Part shown: one piece after another, positions 55,641-64,000 of the stretch
Position numbering within the stretch: the stretch's first letter is position 1
How the letters are laid out: each line of letters opens with the position of its first letter
NCBI GenBank assembly: GCA_036502625.1
Contig: DASXYG010000041.1
Location: 1 to 64,000, forward strand
Length of the DNA stretch: 64,000 bases
Direction: 5' to 3'
Source of the DNA: DASXYG01 sp036502625
Lineage (GTDB): Bacteria > Actinomycetota > Actinomycetes > Streptosporangiales > Streptosporangiaceae
Program-made: the position numbers and the translations under genes
The notes under the pieces: model-generated
The model's database searches: none
What the model saw: only the letters and a program-made list of their open reading frames with translations
What the model was told of the DNA's origin: nothing

Positions 55641-55780
55641 GTCGATCCGTCCTCTCCTGCCGTTGTCGTGGCTGAACCGCGGCGGGATGGTCAGCCCCGG
55701 GTCCACGTCCAAGTGTCGCCCGCGCCGCAGGCGTGGGAGTGGTGCAGCGGCGTAAGAGGCTGACCGTGCGTACGGGGCGG

Positions 55781-57307
55781 TTATTTCAGCCAGGTGAGGC
55801 GCTTTTTCTTGGTTGCGCGGTGCCAAGTCCGGGGGAGGTGGGCTTCCGCTTGGGTGGCGCGGGTGGACTCGGCGTTGTGGAAGAGGCCGTAGGTGAAGGC
55901 GTTCTCGTGGGCCGCGTCGGCTTGGACGGCGAGTTCGCGGAGGCGTTCTCGGGTGACGACGCTGTCCTGGCGGTCGCCGAGGATGTTCTGTACGGCGTGC
56001 ATGCGCTTGGCGTACTTCCGCGCGTCGCGGCCGTACAGGCGGCCGGTCGCCTCGGCGGCGTAGCGCGCACGCTTGGCGGCCTTGCGCGCCGAATGGTGGG
56101 CGACGTCACGGTAGTCGGGCGCGGCGCCGCGTGCCCAGGCCATCCGCCGCTCCACGCGCCGGTGCTCCCGCTTGACCAGCGGCCGCAGGGTGCGCCGTGC
56201 CGGACGCCGCGCCGGCTCGGTCCGCGGTGTGGCCGCGACCAGGGCTTCCAGGGATTCGAGCAGGGCGAAGTAGCGGGGGCTGTCCAGCTCGGTGAGCAGC
56301 CGCCGGCGCGCGTCGGCGCGCTCGGGGCCGAACCGCCGGGTCAGCCGGGCCGCGACGGGGCCGAGGGCCAGCTCCGGCGGGGTGCGCCGTACGTGGTCGC
56401 GCAGCCGCGCCTCCAGCACCTCCAGGTCGCGTGCCGGGGCGAGGACCCGGCCCAGCCATTTCAGCTCGGCGCCGAGCGCGCTCGCCTGCTCGCGGCCGAC
56501 GACCGGCGCGAACGTGCGCAGGGCGCCGCGCAGGCGCCGCGTCGTCACGCGCATCCGGTGCACCGCGTCCGGGGCGTCCTCGCGCACCAGCGGGTCGGTG
56601 GCGAGCAGCTTGTCGACCTGTTCGCAAAGGTAGGCGCGGACGACCGCGCCGGCGTCGTCGGCGGTCGCGGGCGGCGGTTCGCGCCGTACGGCGGCCAGCC
56701 GGTCGCCGAGCACGCGGGCCAGCTTCACCGCGACGCGGCTGCGCCGCACACCGAGCTCGCGCAGGCGTGCGTCGACGCGCTTCAGCAGCTTCCGGTCGCC
56801 GGCGAGCAGCTCGACCTCAAGCTCACGCCACGCGATCGTGGCCGGCGCGGTCGCCGCGGCGCCGAGGTCGCGCGCGGTCACGTCGTCCACGACCAGCTCA
56901 GCCAGGGCCGTGCCGGACGGGTCGATCAGCCGGCGTGCGGTGCGCTCGGTGGTGATGGTCGCGACCGGCACCGGCGCCACGCCACGGGTGTACGCGCGGA
57001 TCCGGTCGAGGAACGGTGCGGGGACCGCCCCCTCGGCCGGCATGCGCGACTCCGTACGGCCGTCGGGCCTGGCGGTGGGGGTCTTCAGGTGCCAGCCCGC
57101 GTCCGCGCCGCCGGTGCGGTACCGCAGCGTGATGCCGCGTGCGGCCAGCCGGAGGTCGGGGGTGTCGTAGTACGTCGCCTCGAGATGGCGCCGCTCCGGT
57201 ACGACCTGGACGGACGCCCCCGGGAGGTCGCCCAGGTCGGGGAACGGGTCGGCCAGGTCGCCGGAGAGTTCGTACGTGCGCTCGACTTCGATGTTCGTAG
57301 CCACCAT
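55781..57307 (-). CDS. CYTH-CHAD domain protein (polyphosphate binding)
   Basis: 508 residues. The N-terminal CYTH domain has the NIEVERTYEL signature, DTPDLRLAARGITLRYR and EVELLAGDRKLL. The CHAD domain (about 220-500) has the helical His-rich repeats: APDAVHRMRVTTRRLRGAL, KREHRRVERR, YRDVAHHSARKAAKRARYA. CHAD binds polyphosphate granules and CYTH cleaves triphosphates, so the protein probably works in polyphosphate or triphosphate turnover. ATG at 57307. Confidence 0.92.
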   Translation of the reverse strand: MVATNIEVERTYELSGDLADPFPDLGDLPGASVQVVPERRHLEATYYDTPDLRLAARGITLRYRTGGADAGWHLKTPTARPDGRTESRMPAEGAVPAPFLDRIRAYTRGVAPVPVATITTERTARRLIDPSGTALAELVVDDVTARDLGAAATAPATIAWRELEVELLAGDRKLLKRVDARLRELGVRRSRVAVKLARVLGDRLAAVRREPPPATADDAGAVVRAYLCEQVDKLLATDPLVREDAPDAVHRMRVTTRRLRGALRTFAPVVGREQASALGAELKWLGRVLAPARDLEVLEARLRDHVRRTPPELALGPVAARLTRRFGPERADARRRLLTELDSPRYFALLESLEALVAATPRTEPARRPARRTLRPLVKREHRRVERRMAWARGAAPDYRDVAHHSARKAAKRARYAAEATGRLYGRDARKYAKRMHAVQNILGDRQDSVVTRERLRELAVQADAAHENAFTYGLFHNAESTRATQAEAHLPRTWHRATKKKRLTWLK

Positions 57308-57359
57308 GTGGATCCGACTCCCCGCTGCGGCGGCCCGCATGCGCCGAACCCGGCAAAGT

Positions 57360-58157
57360 TCACTTCCGGTGCGCTCTCCCCGGCTCGTCCACCCCGGGAT
57401 GATCTTCGCGGGGCGGCCCGGCGCCGGGGAGCAGCCGGCGTTCCAGGTCGTCGGTGGCGCGGAGCAGGGGGTCGGAGAGGGCGGCCAGGGTCGCCCGGGT
57501 GTAGCGGTAGGACGGCACGGTGACGTTGATGTAGGCCATCGGACGGCCCTGGCGGTCGTGCGCCGCGGCGGTGATGCCGCCCCAGTCGAGCAGGTGCTCC
57601 TGGTACGCCATGGCGTAGCGGCGCTCCCGGATGGCGGCCAGCTCGGCGCGCAGGTCGTCCGGGTCGGTGACGGTGTCCGGCGTGAACCGCTCCAGGGGGG
57701 CGCGCAGGTACTCCTCCAGCTCGGCCTCGGGCAGGAAGGCCAGGAACATCTTGCCGACCGACCCGCAGTGCAGCGGCACCTCGATGTCGGCGAGCTCCAC
57801 CTTGACCGGGCGCTGCGCGCGGACCTCGTCGAGGACCAGCATCGTGGTGCCGCTGGCGACCTGGACGTAGCAGTTCTCGTTCAGCTCGGCGCCGAGCCGC
57901 TCCAGTACGGGACGGGCGCGGCGGACCAGCGCGGGCGCGCGGCCCGCGGCGGCGATGCGGGCCGAGCCGAACCCGGTGAGGTAGCGCCCGCTGAGCGGGT
58001 CGCGCTCGACGAGCTGGAAGTGCTCCAGGGTGGCGAGCAGCCGCCACGCGGTGCCCCGGTTCACCCCGGCGCGGGCTGCGATCTCCGCCACACTCGGCGG
58101 TGCCGGGCTCGCCGCGATCTCCTCCAGCATCGTCAGTGCGCGCTCCACCGACTGCAC
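57360..58157 (-). CDS. IclR-family regulator of the ABC operon
   Basis: 265 residues: winged helix (SVERALTMLEEIAASPAPPSVAEIAARAGVNRGTAWRLLATLEHFQLV) and a C-terminal effector domain (IEVPLHCGSVGKMFLAFLPE, GITAAAHDRQGRPMAYINVTV). It is divergent from the transporter genes and probably senses a related metabolite. The GTG at 58157 has no ribosome site; a CTG at 58184, 27 bp upstream in frame, has GGAGG 5 nt before it and would add LSQDTGPRL, which is normal for the family. Confidence 0.9.
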   Translation of the reverse strand: MQSVERALTMLEEIAASPAPPSVAEIAARAGVNRGTAWRLLATLEHFQLVERDPLSGRYLTGFGSARIAAAGRAPALVRRARPVLERLGAELNENCYVQVASGTTMLVLDEVRAQRPVKVELADIEVPLHCGSVGKMFLAFLPEAELEEYLRAPLERFTPDTVTDPDDLRAELAAIRERRYAMAYQEHLLDWGGITAAAHDRQGRPMAYINVTVPSYRYTRATLAALSDPLLRATDDLERRLLPGAGPPREDHPGVDEPGRAHRK

Positions 58158-58214
58158 GAGCCGGGGACCGGTGTCTTGACTCAGCTCGGCCTCCTCACCA
58201 TCATGCTGTCATTG

Positions 58215-58230
58215 TGCGACAGATGTTGCG
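58215..58230. promoter_or_regulatory. Imperfect dyad, likely IclR operator
   Basis: TGCGACA-GA-TGTTGCG is a 7-bp imperfect inverted repeat in the 75-bp gap between the divergent IclR and transporter genes. IclR proteins bind such dyads. A TGTC at 58207 and 58234 flanks it. Confidence 0.45.
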
Positions 58231-58258
58231 TCATGTCAGCACTTGCGAGGGGTGATTC

Positions 58259-59845
58259 ATGAGTCCGGCCGCGCTCGACCGACGGGGGTTCCTCCGTGCG
58301 CTTGGCGTCACCGGACTGGCCGCGGGCGCGGCCCCGGTGCTCGCCGGCTGCGGCGGGCCCGCGCAGGCGGCGGGAAAGACGCTGGTCCTGCGGCTCGACG
58401 TGGACATGGAGAGCCTCGATCCCGCGTTCGCCTCCGGCCGCAGCGACTACGAGATCATGGAGTGCGTCTACGAGGGGCTCCAGAGCTACCTCCCGGGCAC
58501 GCAGCACGCGGTGAACACGCTGGCCGAGGAGTTCGAGGTCTCCTCCGACGGCCTGGAGATCCGGTTCGCCCTCAAGCGCGGCATCCCGTTCCACGCCGGC
58601 TACGGCGAGGTGACCGCGCGGGACGTCAAGTTCTCCTACGAGCGGATCGCCGGCATCACCAAGCCGGACATCAAGTCGTCGTACTCCAGCGACTGGTCCG
58701 CGCTCGACGAGGTGCGGGTGACCGGGAAGTACACCGGCGTCATCCGGCTGAAGCACCTGTTCTCCCCGCTGTACACGACGACGCTGCCGCTGGAGCGCGG
58801 CTACGTGCTCTCCGAGCGCGCGGTGCGCGACCGCGGCGACCGGTTCGCCACCGCGCCGGTCGGCACCGGCCCGTACGAACTGGTCGACTGGGCGCCGCGC
58901 GACCGCGCGGTGCTGCGCCGGTTCGCCGACTACGGCGGCGGCCGGTACGCCCACGTGCCGAAGGTGCAGTGGGAGGAGATCCAGTTCCGTCCGGTGCTGG
59001 ACGCCAGCGCCGCGGCGATCGGGCTCACCGCCGGCGAGATCGACTTCGGCCCGGTGGACCCGCTGGACGTGAAGCGGTTCGCCGGGGAGCGCGGCTACCA
59101 GGTGGTCCGCCGGCCCACCTTCGACTACTCGATGATCGGCATGAACGCCGCGCACCCGAAGATGCGCGACATCCGGGTGCGGCAGGCGGTCCGCGCGGCG
59201 ATCGACGTGGACGCGATCCTGGACGCCGCGTTCGACGGCGCGTACCGCAGGGCGAACGCGATCATCCCGCCGAACATGCCGGTCGGCCACTGGCCGGACG
59301 CCCCCGTACGCGACCGGGACGTGGACGGGGCGCGGCGGCTGGTCGCGGCGGCCGGCGCGCGGGGCCTGGAGATCACCATGACGTCCTCGACGGACCAGCA
59401 GAACCCGGAGGACGTCTGCCAGATCGTGCAGTCCAACCTGGCCGACGCCGGGCTGCGCTGCACCATCGACGTGCAGGACGCCGGCACGTTCTGGACGCTC
59501 GGCGGCGCCGTGCAGCGCGAGCGCGAGCTGTTCTACTTCGGCTTCAGCGGCCTGCCCGACCCGTACTGGTCGATGGTGTGGTTCACCGGCGACCAGATCG
59601 GCGAGTGGAACTTCCAGGCGTACCGCGACCCCGCCTTCGACAAGCTGCAGGACGAGGCGGCGCGCTCGCTGGACCGCTCCACCCGGCAGGCCGACTACGT
59701 GGCCATGCAGCGGCGCTGGGACGCCGCCGCGAACACCGTCTGGCTGGCCTGGCCCGAGGTGCTGTACGCGGGCCGGTCGACGCTGCGGCCGAGCATCCGC
59801 GTGGACGGCCGGATGCTGGCCTGGAACTTCCGGGAGGGAACCTGA
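58259..59845 (+). CDS. ABC transporter solute-binding protein (SBP family 5)
   Basis: 528 residues. The N-terminus has a twin-arginine-like motif (DRRGFLRALG) and a lipobox (PVLAGC), so it is a lipoprotein bound outside the membrane, perhaps Tat-exported. The body is the DppA/OppA fold (LDPAFASGRSDYEIMECVYEGL, APVGTGPYELVDWAP, RDIRVRQAVRAAID). It captures peptides or a similar solute. GAGGGG lies 7 nt before the ATG. First gene of a six-gene coupled operon. Confidence 0.93.
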   Translation: MSPAALDRRGFLRALGVTGLAAGAAPVLAGCGGPAQAAGKTLVLRLDVDMESLDPAFASGRSDYEIMECVYEGLQSYLPGTQHAVNTLAEEFEVSSDGLEIRFALKRGIPFHAGYGEVTARDVKFSYERIAGITKPDIKSSYSSDWSALDEVRVTGKYTGVIRLKHLFSPLYTTTLPLERGYVLSERAVRDRGDRFATAPVGTGPYELVDWAPRDRAVLRRFADYGGGRYAHVPKVQWEEIQFRPVLDASAAAIGLTAGEIDFGPVDPLDVKRFAGERGYQVVRRPTFDYSMIGMNAAHPKMRDIRVRQAVRAAIDVDAILDAAFDGAYRRANAIIPPNMPVGHWPDAPVRDRDVDGARRLVAAAGARGLEITMTSSTDQQNPEDVCQIVQSNLADAGLRCTIDVQDAGTFWTLGGAVQRERELFYFGFSGLPDPYWSMVWFTGDQIGEWNFQAYRDPAFDKLQDEAARSLDRSTRQADYVAMQRRWDAAANTVWLAWPEVLYAGRSTLRPSIRVDGRMLAWNFREGT

Positions 59846-60795
59846 TGCTGGGCTACGTCGCGCGCCGGGTGGGCGTGGCCCTCGTGGTCGTGCTGCTCGT
59901 CCTGATCTTCCTGTCCGTGCTCGTGCACCTGCTGCCGGGGAACCCGGTGACGCTGATGCTCGGCCCCCGCGCCGATCCCGCGCTGGCCGCGGACGCCCGC
60001 AGGCAGATGGACCTCGACTCCTCGGTGCCCGCCCAGGTGTGGCACTTCGTGTCCGGGGTCGCGCGCGGCGACCTGGGCCAGGACTTCCTCACGAAGCGGC
60101 CGGTCGCCGGGTTGATCGGCGCCGCGCTGCCGCACACGCTGATCCTCGCGGGGGTCAGCCTGGTGCTGGCCGTACTGATCGCGATCCCGCTGGCGGTCGT
60201 CTCGGCCGCCCGGCCCGGCAGCGCGCTCGACCGGTTCCTCGGCACGGTGTCCGTCGGCGTGATCAGCATCCCGTCGTACGTGATCGGCATGCTCCTGCTG
60301 CTGCTGGCCACCGTGTGGCTGGGCTGGCTCCCGGCGATCGGCACCGGCAGCCTGGCCGACCCCGGCGACTACCTGGCCCACCTCGTGCTGCCCGCGCTGT
60401 CGCTGGCGCTGATCTGGGCCGGCTACCTGGCCCGGCTGCTGCGGTCGTCGATGCTCGAAGTGCTGGGCGAGAACCACGTGCGTGCGGCGCGCGCGTACGG
60501 CGTGCCCGAGTGGCGGATCTACTACCAACTCGCGCTGCGCAACGCGATCCCCGGCGTGGTGGCGCTGATCGGCGTGGCGCTCGGCGACCTGATGGGCAGC
60601 GCCATCTTCATCGAGGTGATCTTCACGAGGAACGGGCTCGGCACGCTGCTCTACAACGCGATCACCGAGCGGGACTACCCGATCGTGCGCGGCGGCGTGG
60701 TGGTCATCGCGGTGCTGTTCGTCCTGGCCAACCTGATCGCGGACCTGGCCAACCGGGTCATCGACCCGCGACTGCGCGAGGAGGTGGCGCGGTGA
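59845..60795 (+). CDS. ABC transporter permease (DppB type)
   Basis: 316 residues with six membrane helices. The N-terminal LGYVARRVGVALVVVLLVL and the EAA-type loop (ARAYGVPEWRIYYQLALRNAIPG) are typical of DppB permeases. Coupled to the binding-protein gene (TGATG). Confidence 0.93.
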   Translation: MLGYVARRVGVALVVVLLVLIFLSVLVHLLPGNPVTLMLGPRADPALAADARRQMDLDSSVPAQVWHFVSGVARGDLGQDFLTKRPVAGLIGAALPHTLILAGVSLVLAVLIAIPLAVVSAARPGSALDRFLGTVSVGVISIPSYVIGMLLLLLATVWLGWLPAIGTGSLADPGDYLAHLVLPALSLALIWAGYLARLLRSSMLEVLGENHVRAARAYGVPEWRIYYQLALRNAIPGVVALIGVALGDLMGSAIFIEVIFTRNGLGTLLYNAITERDYPIVRGGVVVIAVLFVLANLIADLANRVIDPRLREEVAR

Positions 60796-61667
60796 CCGCG
60801 ATCGCCGTACGGCGGGGCGTGCGCGTCCCCGGGTTCGGCCTGCTGCGGCGGGTGGCGGCCACACCGTCGGGGGTGTTCGGGCTGGCCGTGGTGGTGCTGC
60901 TGCTCGTGGTCGCGGTGCTCGGCCCGGCGATCACGCCGCACGACCCGAACCGGCTGGACATCGACCACCGGCTCGAGGGCCCGTCCACGACGTACTGGCT
61001 CGGCACCGACAACCTGGGCCGCGACCTGCTGTCCCGGCTGATGATGGGCGCCCGCATCGCGCTGGAGATCGCCGTGCCCGCGGTGGCGATCGGCGTCGTC
61101 GCGGGGCTGCTGCTCGGCCTGGCCGCCGGCTACCTCGGCGGCCGGACCGACACGGTCGTGGTGACGGTGCTCGACGCCATCCAGTCGTTCCCCGCGGTGG
61201 TGCTCGCGCTGGCCGTGCTGTCGCTGCTCGGCAACTCCCGTACGGGCGTCGTGCTGGTGATCGCGGCGGCGTTCGTGCCCAGCTTCGGGCGGGTCACCCG
61301 GGCGTCCGTGCAGTCGGTGGGCCGCCGGCCGTTCGTGGACGCCGAACGCAACCTCGGCGCCGGCACGACGCGCATCGTCGGCGTGCACGTCCTGCCCAAC
61401 GTGGTCTCGCCGCTGATCGTGCTCACCGCGATGAACCTGCCGAGCGCGGTCGCCGTGGAGTCGGGGCTGGCGTTCCTCGGGCTCGGCGTGCAGCCGCCCA
61501 CACCCGACTGGGGCGTGGTGCTCAGCGACGGCTTCGACCGCATCCGCGACTCCCCGTGGCCGGTGCTGTTCACCTGCGCGGCGCTCGCGATCACCACGCT
61601 GGGGTTCACGTTCCTCGGCGAACGGCTGCGCGACGTCCTCGACGTACGGACGGGGGAGGTGCGGTGA
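60792..61667 (+). CDS. ABC transporter permease (DppC type)
   Basis: 291 residues, six helices, with the DppC N-terminus (FGLLRRVAATPSGVFGLAVVVLLL), the GTDNLGRDLLSRLMMGAR motif and the EAA loop ERNLGAGTTRIVGVHVLPN. GTG start overlapping the DppB stop codon (GTGA). Confidence 0.93.
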   Translation: MTAIAVRRGVRVPGFGLLRRVAATPSGVFGLAVVVLLLVVAVLGPAITPHDPNRLDIDHRLEGPSTTYWLGTDNLGRDLLSRLMMGARIALEIAVPAVAIGVVAGLLLGLAAGYLGGRTDTVVVTVLDAIQSFPAVVLALAVLSLLGNSRTGVVLVIAAAFVPSFGRVTRASVQSVGRRPFVDAERNLGAGTTRIVGVHVLPNVVSPLIVLTAMNLPSAVAVESGLAFLGLGVQPPTPDWGVVLSDGFDRIRDSPWPVLFTCAALAITTLGFTFLGERLRDVLDVRTGEVR

Positions 61668-62647
61668 TGGCCGCCGCGGAACCGGCCGTACGGATCAGCG
61701 ACCTGTCGGTGACGTACCGGATCGACGGCCGGCCGCGTACGGCGCTGCACGGCGTCTCGCTCACGGTCGCCGACGGCGAGATCCTCGGCATCGTCGGGGA
61801 GTCCGGCTGCGGGAAGTCGACGCTGGCCGGCGCGGTGCTGCGGCTGCTGCCGCCCGGCGGCGCCGTCTCCGGCGGCGGCGTGACCGTGGCCGGCGACGAC
61901 GTCTACGCCCTCGGCGGCGACGCGCTGCGCCGGTTCCGCGGCGGCCGCGCGGCGATGATCTTCCAGGACCCGTTCACCAGCCTCAACCCCTCGTTCACCG
62001 TCGGCTGGCAGCTCGGCCTGGTGCAGCGCGTGCACGACCCGGGCGCGTCCCGTGCGCGGCGGCGGAGCCGGGCGCTGGACGTGCTCGGCGAGGTGGGGCT
62101 GCCCGACCCGGCCGCGGTGCTGCGCGCCTACCCGTACCAGCTCTCCGGCGGCCAGCGGCAGCGCGTCATGATCGCGTTCGCCCTGCTGCTGCGCCCGCCC
62201 GTGCTGATCGCCGACGAGCCGACGTCCGCGCTCGACGTCACCACACAGGCGCAGATCCTGGCGCTGCTGCGCCGGCTGCGCGACGAGCACGGCACCACGA
62301 TCCTGTTCGTCTCGCACGACCTCGGCTCCGTCGCGCGGCTGTGCGACCGGGTCGCGGTGATGTACGCCGGGCGGGTCGTGGAGACCGCGGACGTGGCGGA
62401 GCTGTTCGCCGCGCCCAAGCATCCGTACACGCGGGCGCTGCTCGGCGCCGTGCCGTCCTGGCGGCGGCGCGCCGAGGAGCTGGTCACCATCCCGGGCCGG
62501 CCGCCGGGCCTGACCGCGCGGGTGGACGGCTGCGCCTTCGCGGCCCGCTGCCCGCACGCCGGGCCCGCCTGCGTCGCCGCCGAACCGCCGCTGGTCCGGC
62601 TCGGCGACCGTACGGTGCGCTGCGTGCTGCACGAGGAGACCGCATGA
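61667..62647 (+). CDS. ABC transporter ATPase (DppD type)
   Basis: 326 residues. Walker A GESGCGKST, Q loop FQDPFTSLNP, signature LSGGQRQRV, Walker B VLIADEPTSALD and H-loop SHD are intact. The C-terminal cysteine-rich tail (CAFAARCPHAGPACVA) is the oligopeptide-transporter extension, which in some members holds a [4Fe-4S] cluster. Coupled to both neighbours. Confidence 0.94.
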   Translation: MAAAEPAVRISDLSVTYRIDGRPRTALHGVSLTVADGEILGIVGESGCGKSTLAGAVLRLLPPGGAVSGGGVTVAGDDVYALGGDALRRFRGGRAAMIFQDPFTSLNPSFTVGWQLGLVQRVHDPGASRARRRSRALDVLGEVGLPDPAAVLRAYPYQLSGGQRQRVMIAFALLLRPPVLIADEPTSALDVTTQAQILALLRRLRDEHGTTILFVSHDLGSVARLCDRVAVMYAGRVVETADVAELFAAPKHPYTRALLGAVPSWRRRAEELVTIPGRPPGLTARVDGCAFAARCPHAGPACVAAEPPLVRLGDRTVRCVLHEETA

Positions 62648-63627
62648 ACACCACGGACCACACGGCGGGCCACACGGCCGAGCCGCTGGTGGCCGCCGAC
62701 GACGTCCGTACGCACTTCGGCCCGGTGCGCGCGGTGGACGGCGTGACGCTGCGGCTGGCCGACGGCGGCACGCTCGGGCTGGTCGGGGAGTCCGGCTCAG
62801 GGAAGACCACGCTGGCGCGCACGCTGCTCGGGCTCACCCCGGCCTCGTCCGGCAGCGTCCGCACGGCCGGGGTGGCCGTACGCGGCGCCGGGCGCGCGGC
62901 GCGGAAGGCCCTGCACCGCGACGCCCAGATGATCTACCAGGACCCGCATGCCAGCCTGAGCCCGCGGCTGCGGGTGCGGTCGCTGCTCACCGAGCCGTAC
63001 CGCATCCACCGGGTGCCCGAGGCGGCGCGCTGGTCGGTCGAGGAGCTGCTCGACCTGGTCGAACTGCCCGCCGAGCACGCCGGGAAGTACCCGCACGAGC
63101 TGTCCGGCGGGCAGGCGCGGCGGGTGAGCATCGCCCGCGCGATCGCGCTGCGCCCGCGGCTGCTCGTCGCCGACGAGCCCACGGCCGGGCTCGACGTCTC
63201 GGCCGCCGCGGCCGTGCTGAACCTGCTGCGCCGCCTGACCGCCGACATCGGGCTCGCGTACCTGATGGTGACGCACAACCTCGACACCATCGGCTACGCC
63301 ACCGACCGGATCGCCGTGATGTACCTGGGCCGCATCGTGGAGGAGGGGCCGGTGGACGACGTCCTGCGCCGGCCGGCCCATCCGTACACGCACGCCCTGG
63401 TCCAGGCGGTGCCGCAACCCGACCCGGCGGCCGGCGGCACGGAGCCGCCGATCATCGGCGAGCCGCCGAGCCCGCGCCACCCGCCGCCGGGCTGCCGGTT
63501 CCACCCGCGCTGCCCGCTGGCCACCGACCGGTGCCGCACCGAGACGCCCGAGCCGCTCGACCTCGGCGGCGGCCGGCTCGCCGCCTGCCACTACGCACCC
63601 GACCACCTGGAGACACCGCTCGTATGA
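62644..63627 (+). CDS. ABC transporter ATPase (DppF type)
   Basis: 327 residues. Walker A GESGSGKTT, YQDPHASLSP, LSGGQARRV, LLVADEPTAGLD, the switch HN replacing HD (VTHNLDT), and the Cys-containing tail (CRFHPRCPLATDRC). Partner of the preceding ATPase. The histidine switch followed by Asn is a small deviation from the usual SHD. Confidence 0.93.
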   Translation: MNTTDHTAGHTAEPLVAADDVRTHFGPVRAVDGVTLRLADGGTLGLVGESGSGKTTLARTLLGLTPASSGSVRTAGVAVRGAGRAARKALHRDAQMIYQDPHASLSPRLRVRSLLTEPYRIHRVPEAARWSVEELLDLVELPAEHAGKYPHELSGGQARRVSIARAIALRPRLLVADEPTAGLDVSAAAAVLNLLRRLTADIGLAYLMVTHNLDTIGYATDRIAVMYLGRIVEEGPVDDVLRRPAHPYTHALVQAVPQPDPAAGGTEPPIIGEPPSPRHPPPGCRFHPRCPLATDRCRTETPEPLDLGGGRLAACHYAPDHLETPLV

Positions 63628-64000
63628 ACCCGTTGGACCGCACCGAGTTCCCGCGCCGTACGCGGGAGATCCGCGACACCTGGATCCCCATGCCGGACGG
63701 GACACGGCTCGCCGCCCGCGTCTGGCTTCCGGTGGACGCCGGCGACGACCCGGTGCCCGGCATCCTGGAGCTGCTGCCGTACCGCAAGAGCGACGGCACG
63801 GCGCTGCGCGACGCACGCAATGCGCCCTGGTTCGCCGGGCACGGCTACGCGGTGGTGCGCGTCGACCTGCGCGGCACCGGCGACTCCGAGGGCGTGACCA
63901 CCGACGAGTACACCGCGCAGGAGCTGGCCGACGGCGTGGCCTGCATCGCCTGGATCGCCGCCCAATCGTGGTGCACCGGCAAGGTCGGCGTCATGGGCAT
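63624..64000 (+). CDS. CocE/NonD-family hydrolase, cut by the window edge
   Basis: The first 125 residues of an alpha/beta hydrolase of the X-Pro dipeptidyl-peptidase (CocE) class: IPMPDGTRLAARVWLP, ILELLPYRKSDGTALRD, VRVDLRGTGDSEG. The catalytic Ser (expected soon after CTGKVGVMG) is beyond the end. Coupled to the transporter (ATGA), it probably cleaves the imported ester or peptide. IclR plus peptide-type ABC transporter plus hydrolase makes a catabolic unit. Confidence 0.85.
   Translation, partial: MNPLDRTEFPRRTREIRDTWIPMPDGTRLAARVWLPVDAGDDPVPGILELLPYRKSDGTALRDARNAPWFAGHGYAVVRVDLRGTGDSEGVTTDEYTAQELADGVACIAWIAAQSWCTGKVGVMG

Overview
The window is a high-GC, densely packed segment of an actinomycete chromosome. 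The evidence is direct: many ATGA and GTGA gene overlaps, GTG starts, WhiB-like and KorSA-like regulators, a conservon (cvn) signalling operon, a small SigE-family sigma factor, a short secreted chaplin-like protein and CDP-polyol wall teichoic acid genes. A filamentous genus of the Streptosporangiales (an Actinomadura or Spirillospora relative) fits, but the genus is inference.

Positions 1-17137 are mobile DNA. Two 74-bp direct repeats carry the 3' part of a tRNA-Ser(UGA) gene from the anticodon loop onward, at 2368-2441 and 16740-16813. They bound a 14.4-kb actinomycete integrative and conjugative element (AICE). Its minus strand holds integrase, excisionase, a RecA-like ATPase plus prim-pol replication pair, an FtsK-like transfer ATPase, an SpdB-like spread protein, small membrane proteins and a WhiB-like protein. 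A KorSA-type GntR repressor and a HIT protein face the other way, followed by cargo: a membrane/nuclease-like three-gene cassette and four unknown genes. Neither repeat has the tRNA 5' half beside it. A decayed integrase lies just beyond the right repeat. The simplest reading is a tandem array of related elements in one tRNA gene: the intact tRNA lies left of the window, 1-2367 is the end of a neighbouring element, and 16814-17137 is the scar of a third.

Positions 17194-35641 look chromosomal: a zinc-ribbon protein; a TetR plus DHA2 exporter operon whose exporter has an unusual beta-domain tail; a protein with ten 12-residue beta-helix repeats; a complete cvnABCD operon followed by a StyA-like flavin monooxygenase; a Nudix-NYN fusion; three membrane-anchored lipoprotein-like paralogues; an acyl-CoA ligase; a sigma factor; and a Cys-rich/MauE pair. 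Positions 35776-40804 form a polyol-phosphate teichoic acid operon: a fused cytidylyltransferase-reductase and two membrane-anchored CDP-polyol phosphotransferase-like proteins.

Positions 40810-42164 hold an AAA+ ATPase gene bracketed by three copies of the same 18-bp dyad (TCTAG-N8-CTAGA), one of them just upstream of its start. Positions 42341-45411 are a four-gene operon pairing an Lgt paralogue with a radical SAM enzyme of the tetraether-lipid-synthase (Tes/MJ0619) type. Then come an M15 peptidase lipoprotein, a second DHA2 exporter and a tRNA-Ser(GCU).

Positions 48597-53505 carry the most unusual locus: two divergent genes whose products start with a Flp/TadE-like prepilin leader, separated by a double-RDD membrane protein. 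One product ends in a recognisable calpain-type (C2) cysteine peptidase domain and looks like a secreted effector. The window ends with a permease, an NmrA-like protein, a CYTH-CHAD protein and an IclR-controlled peptide-type ABC transporter operon running into a CocE/NonD hydrolase cut by the window edge.
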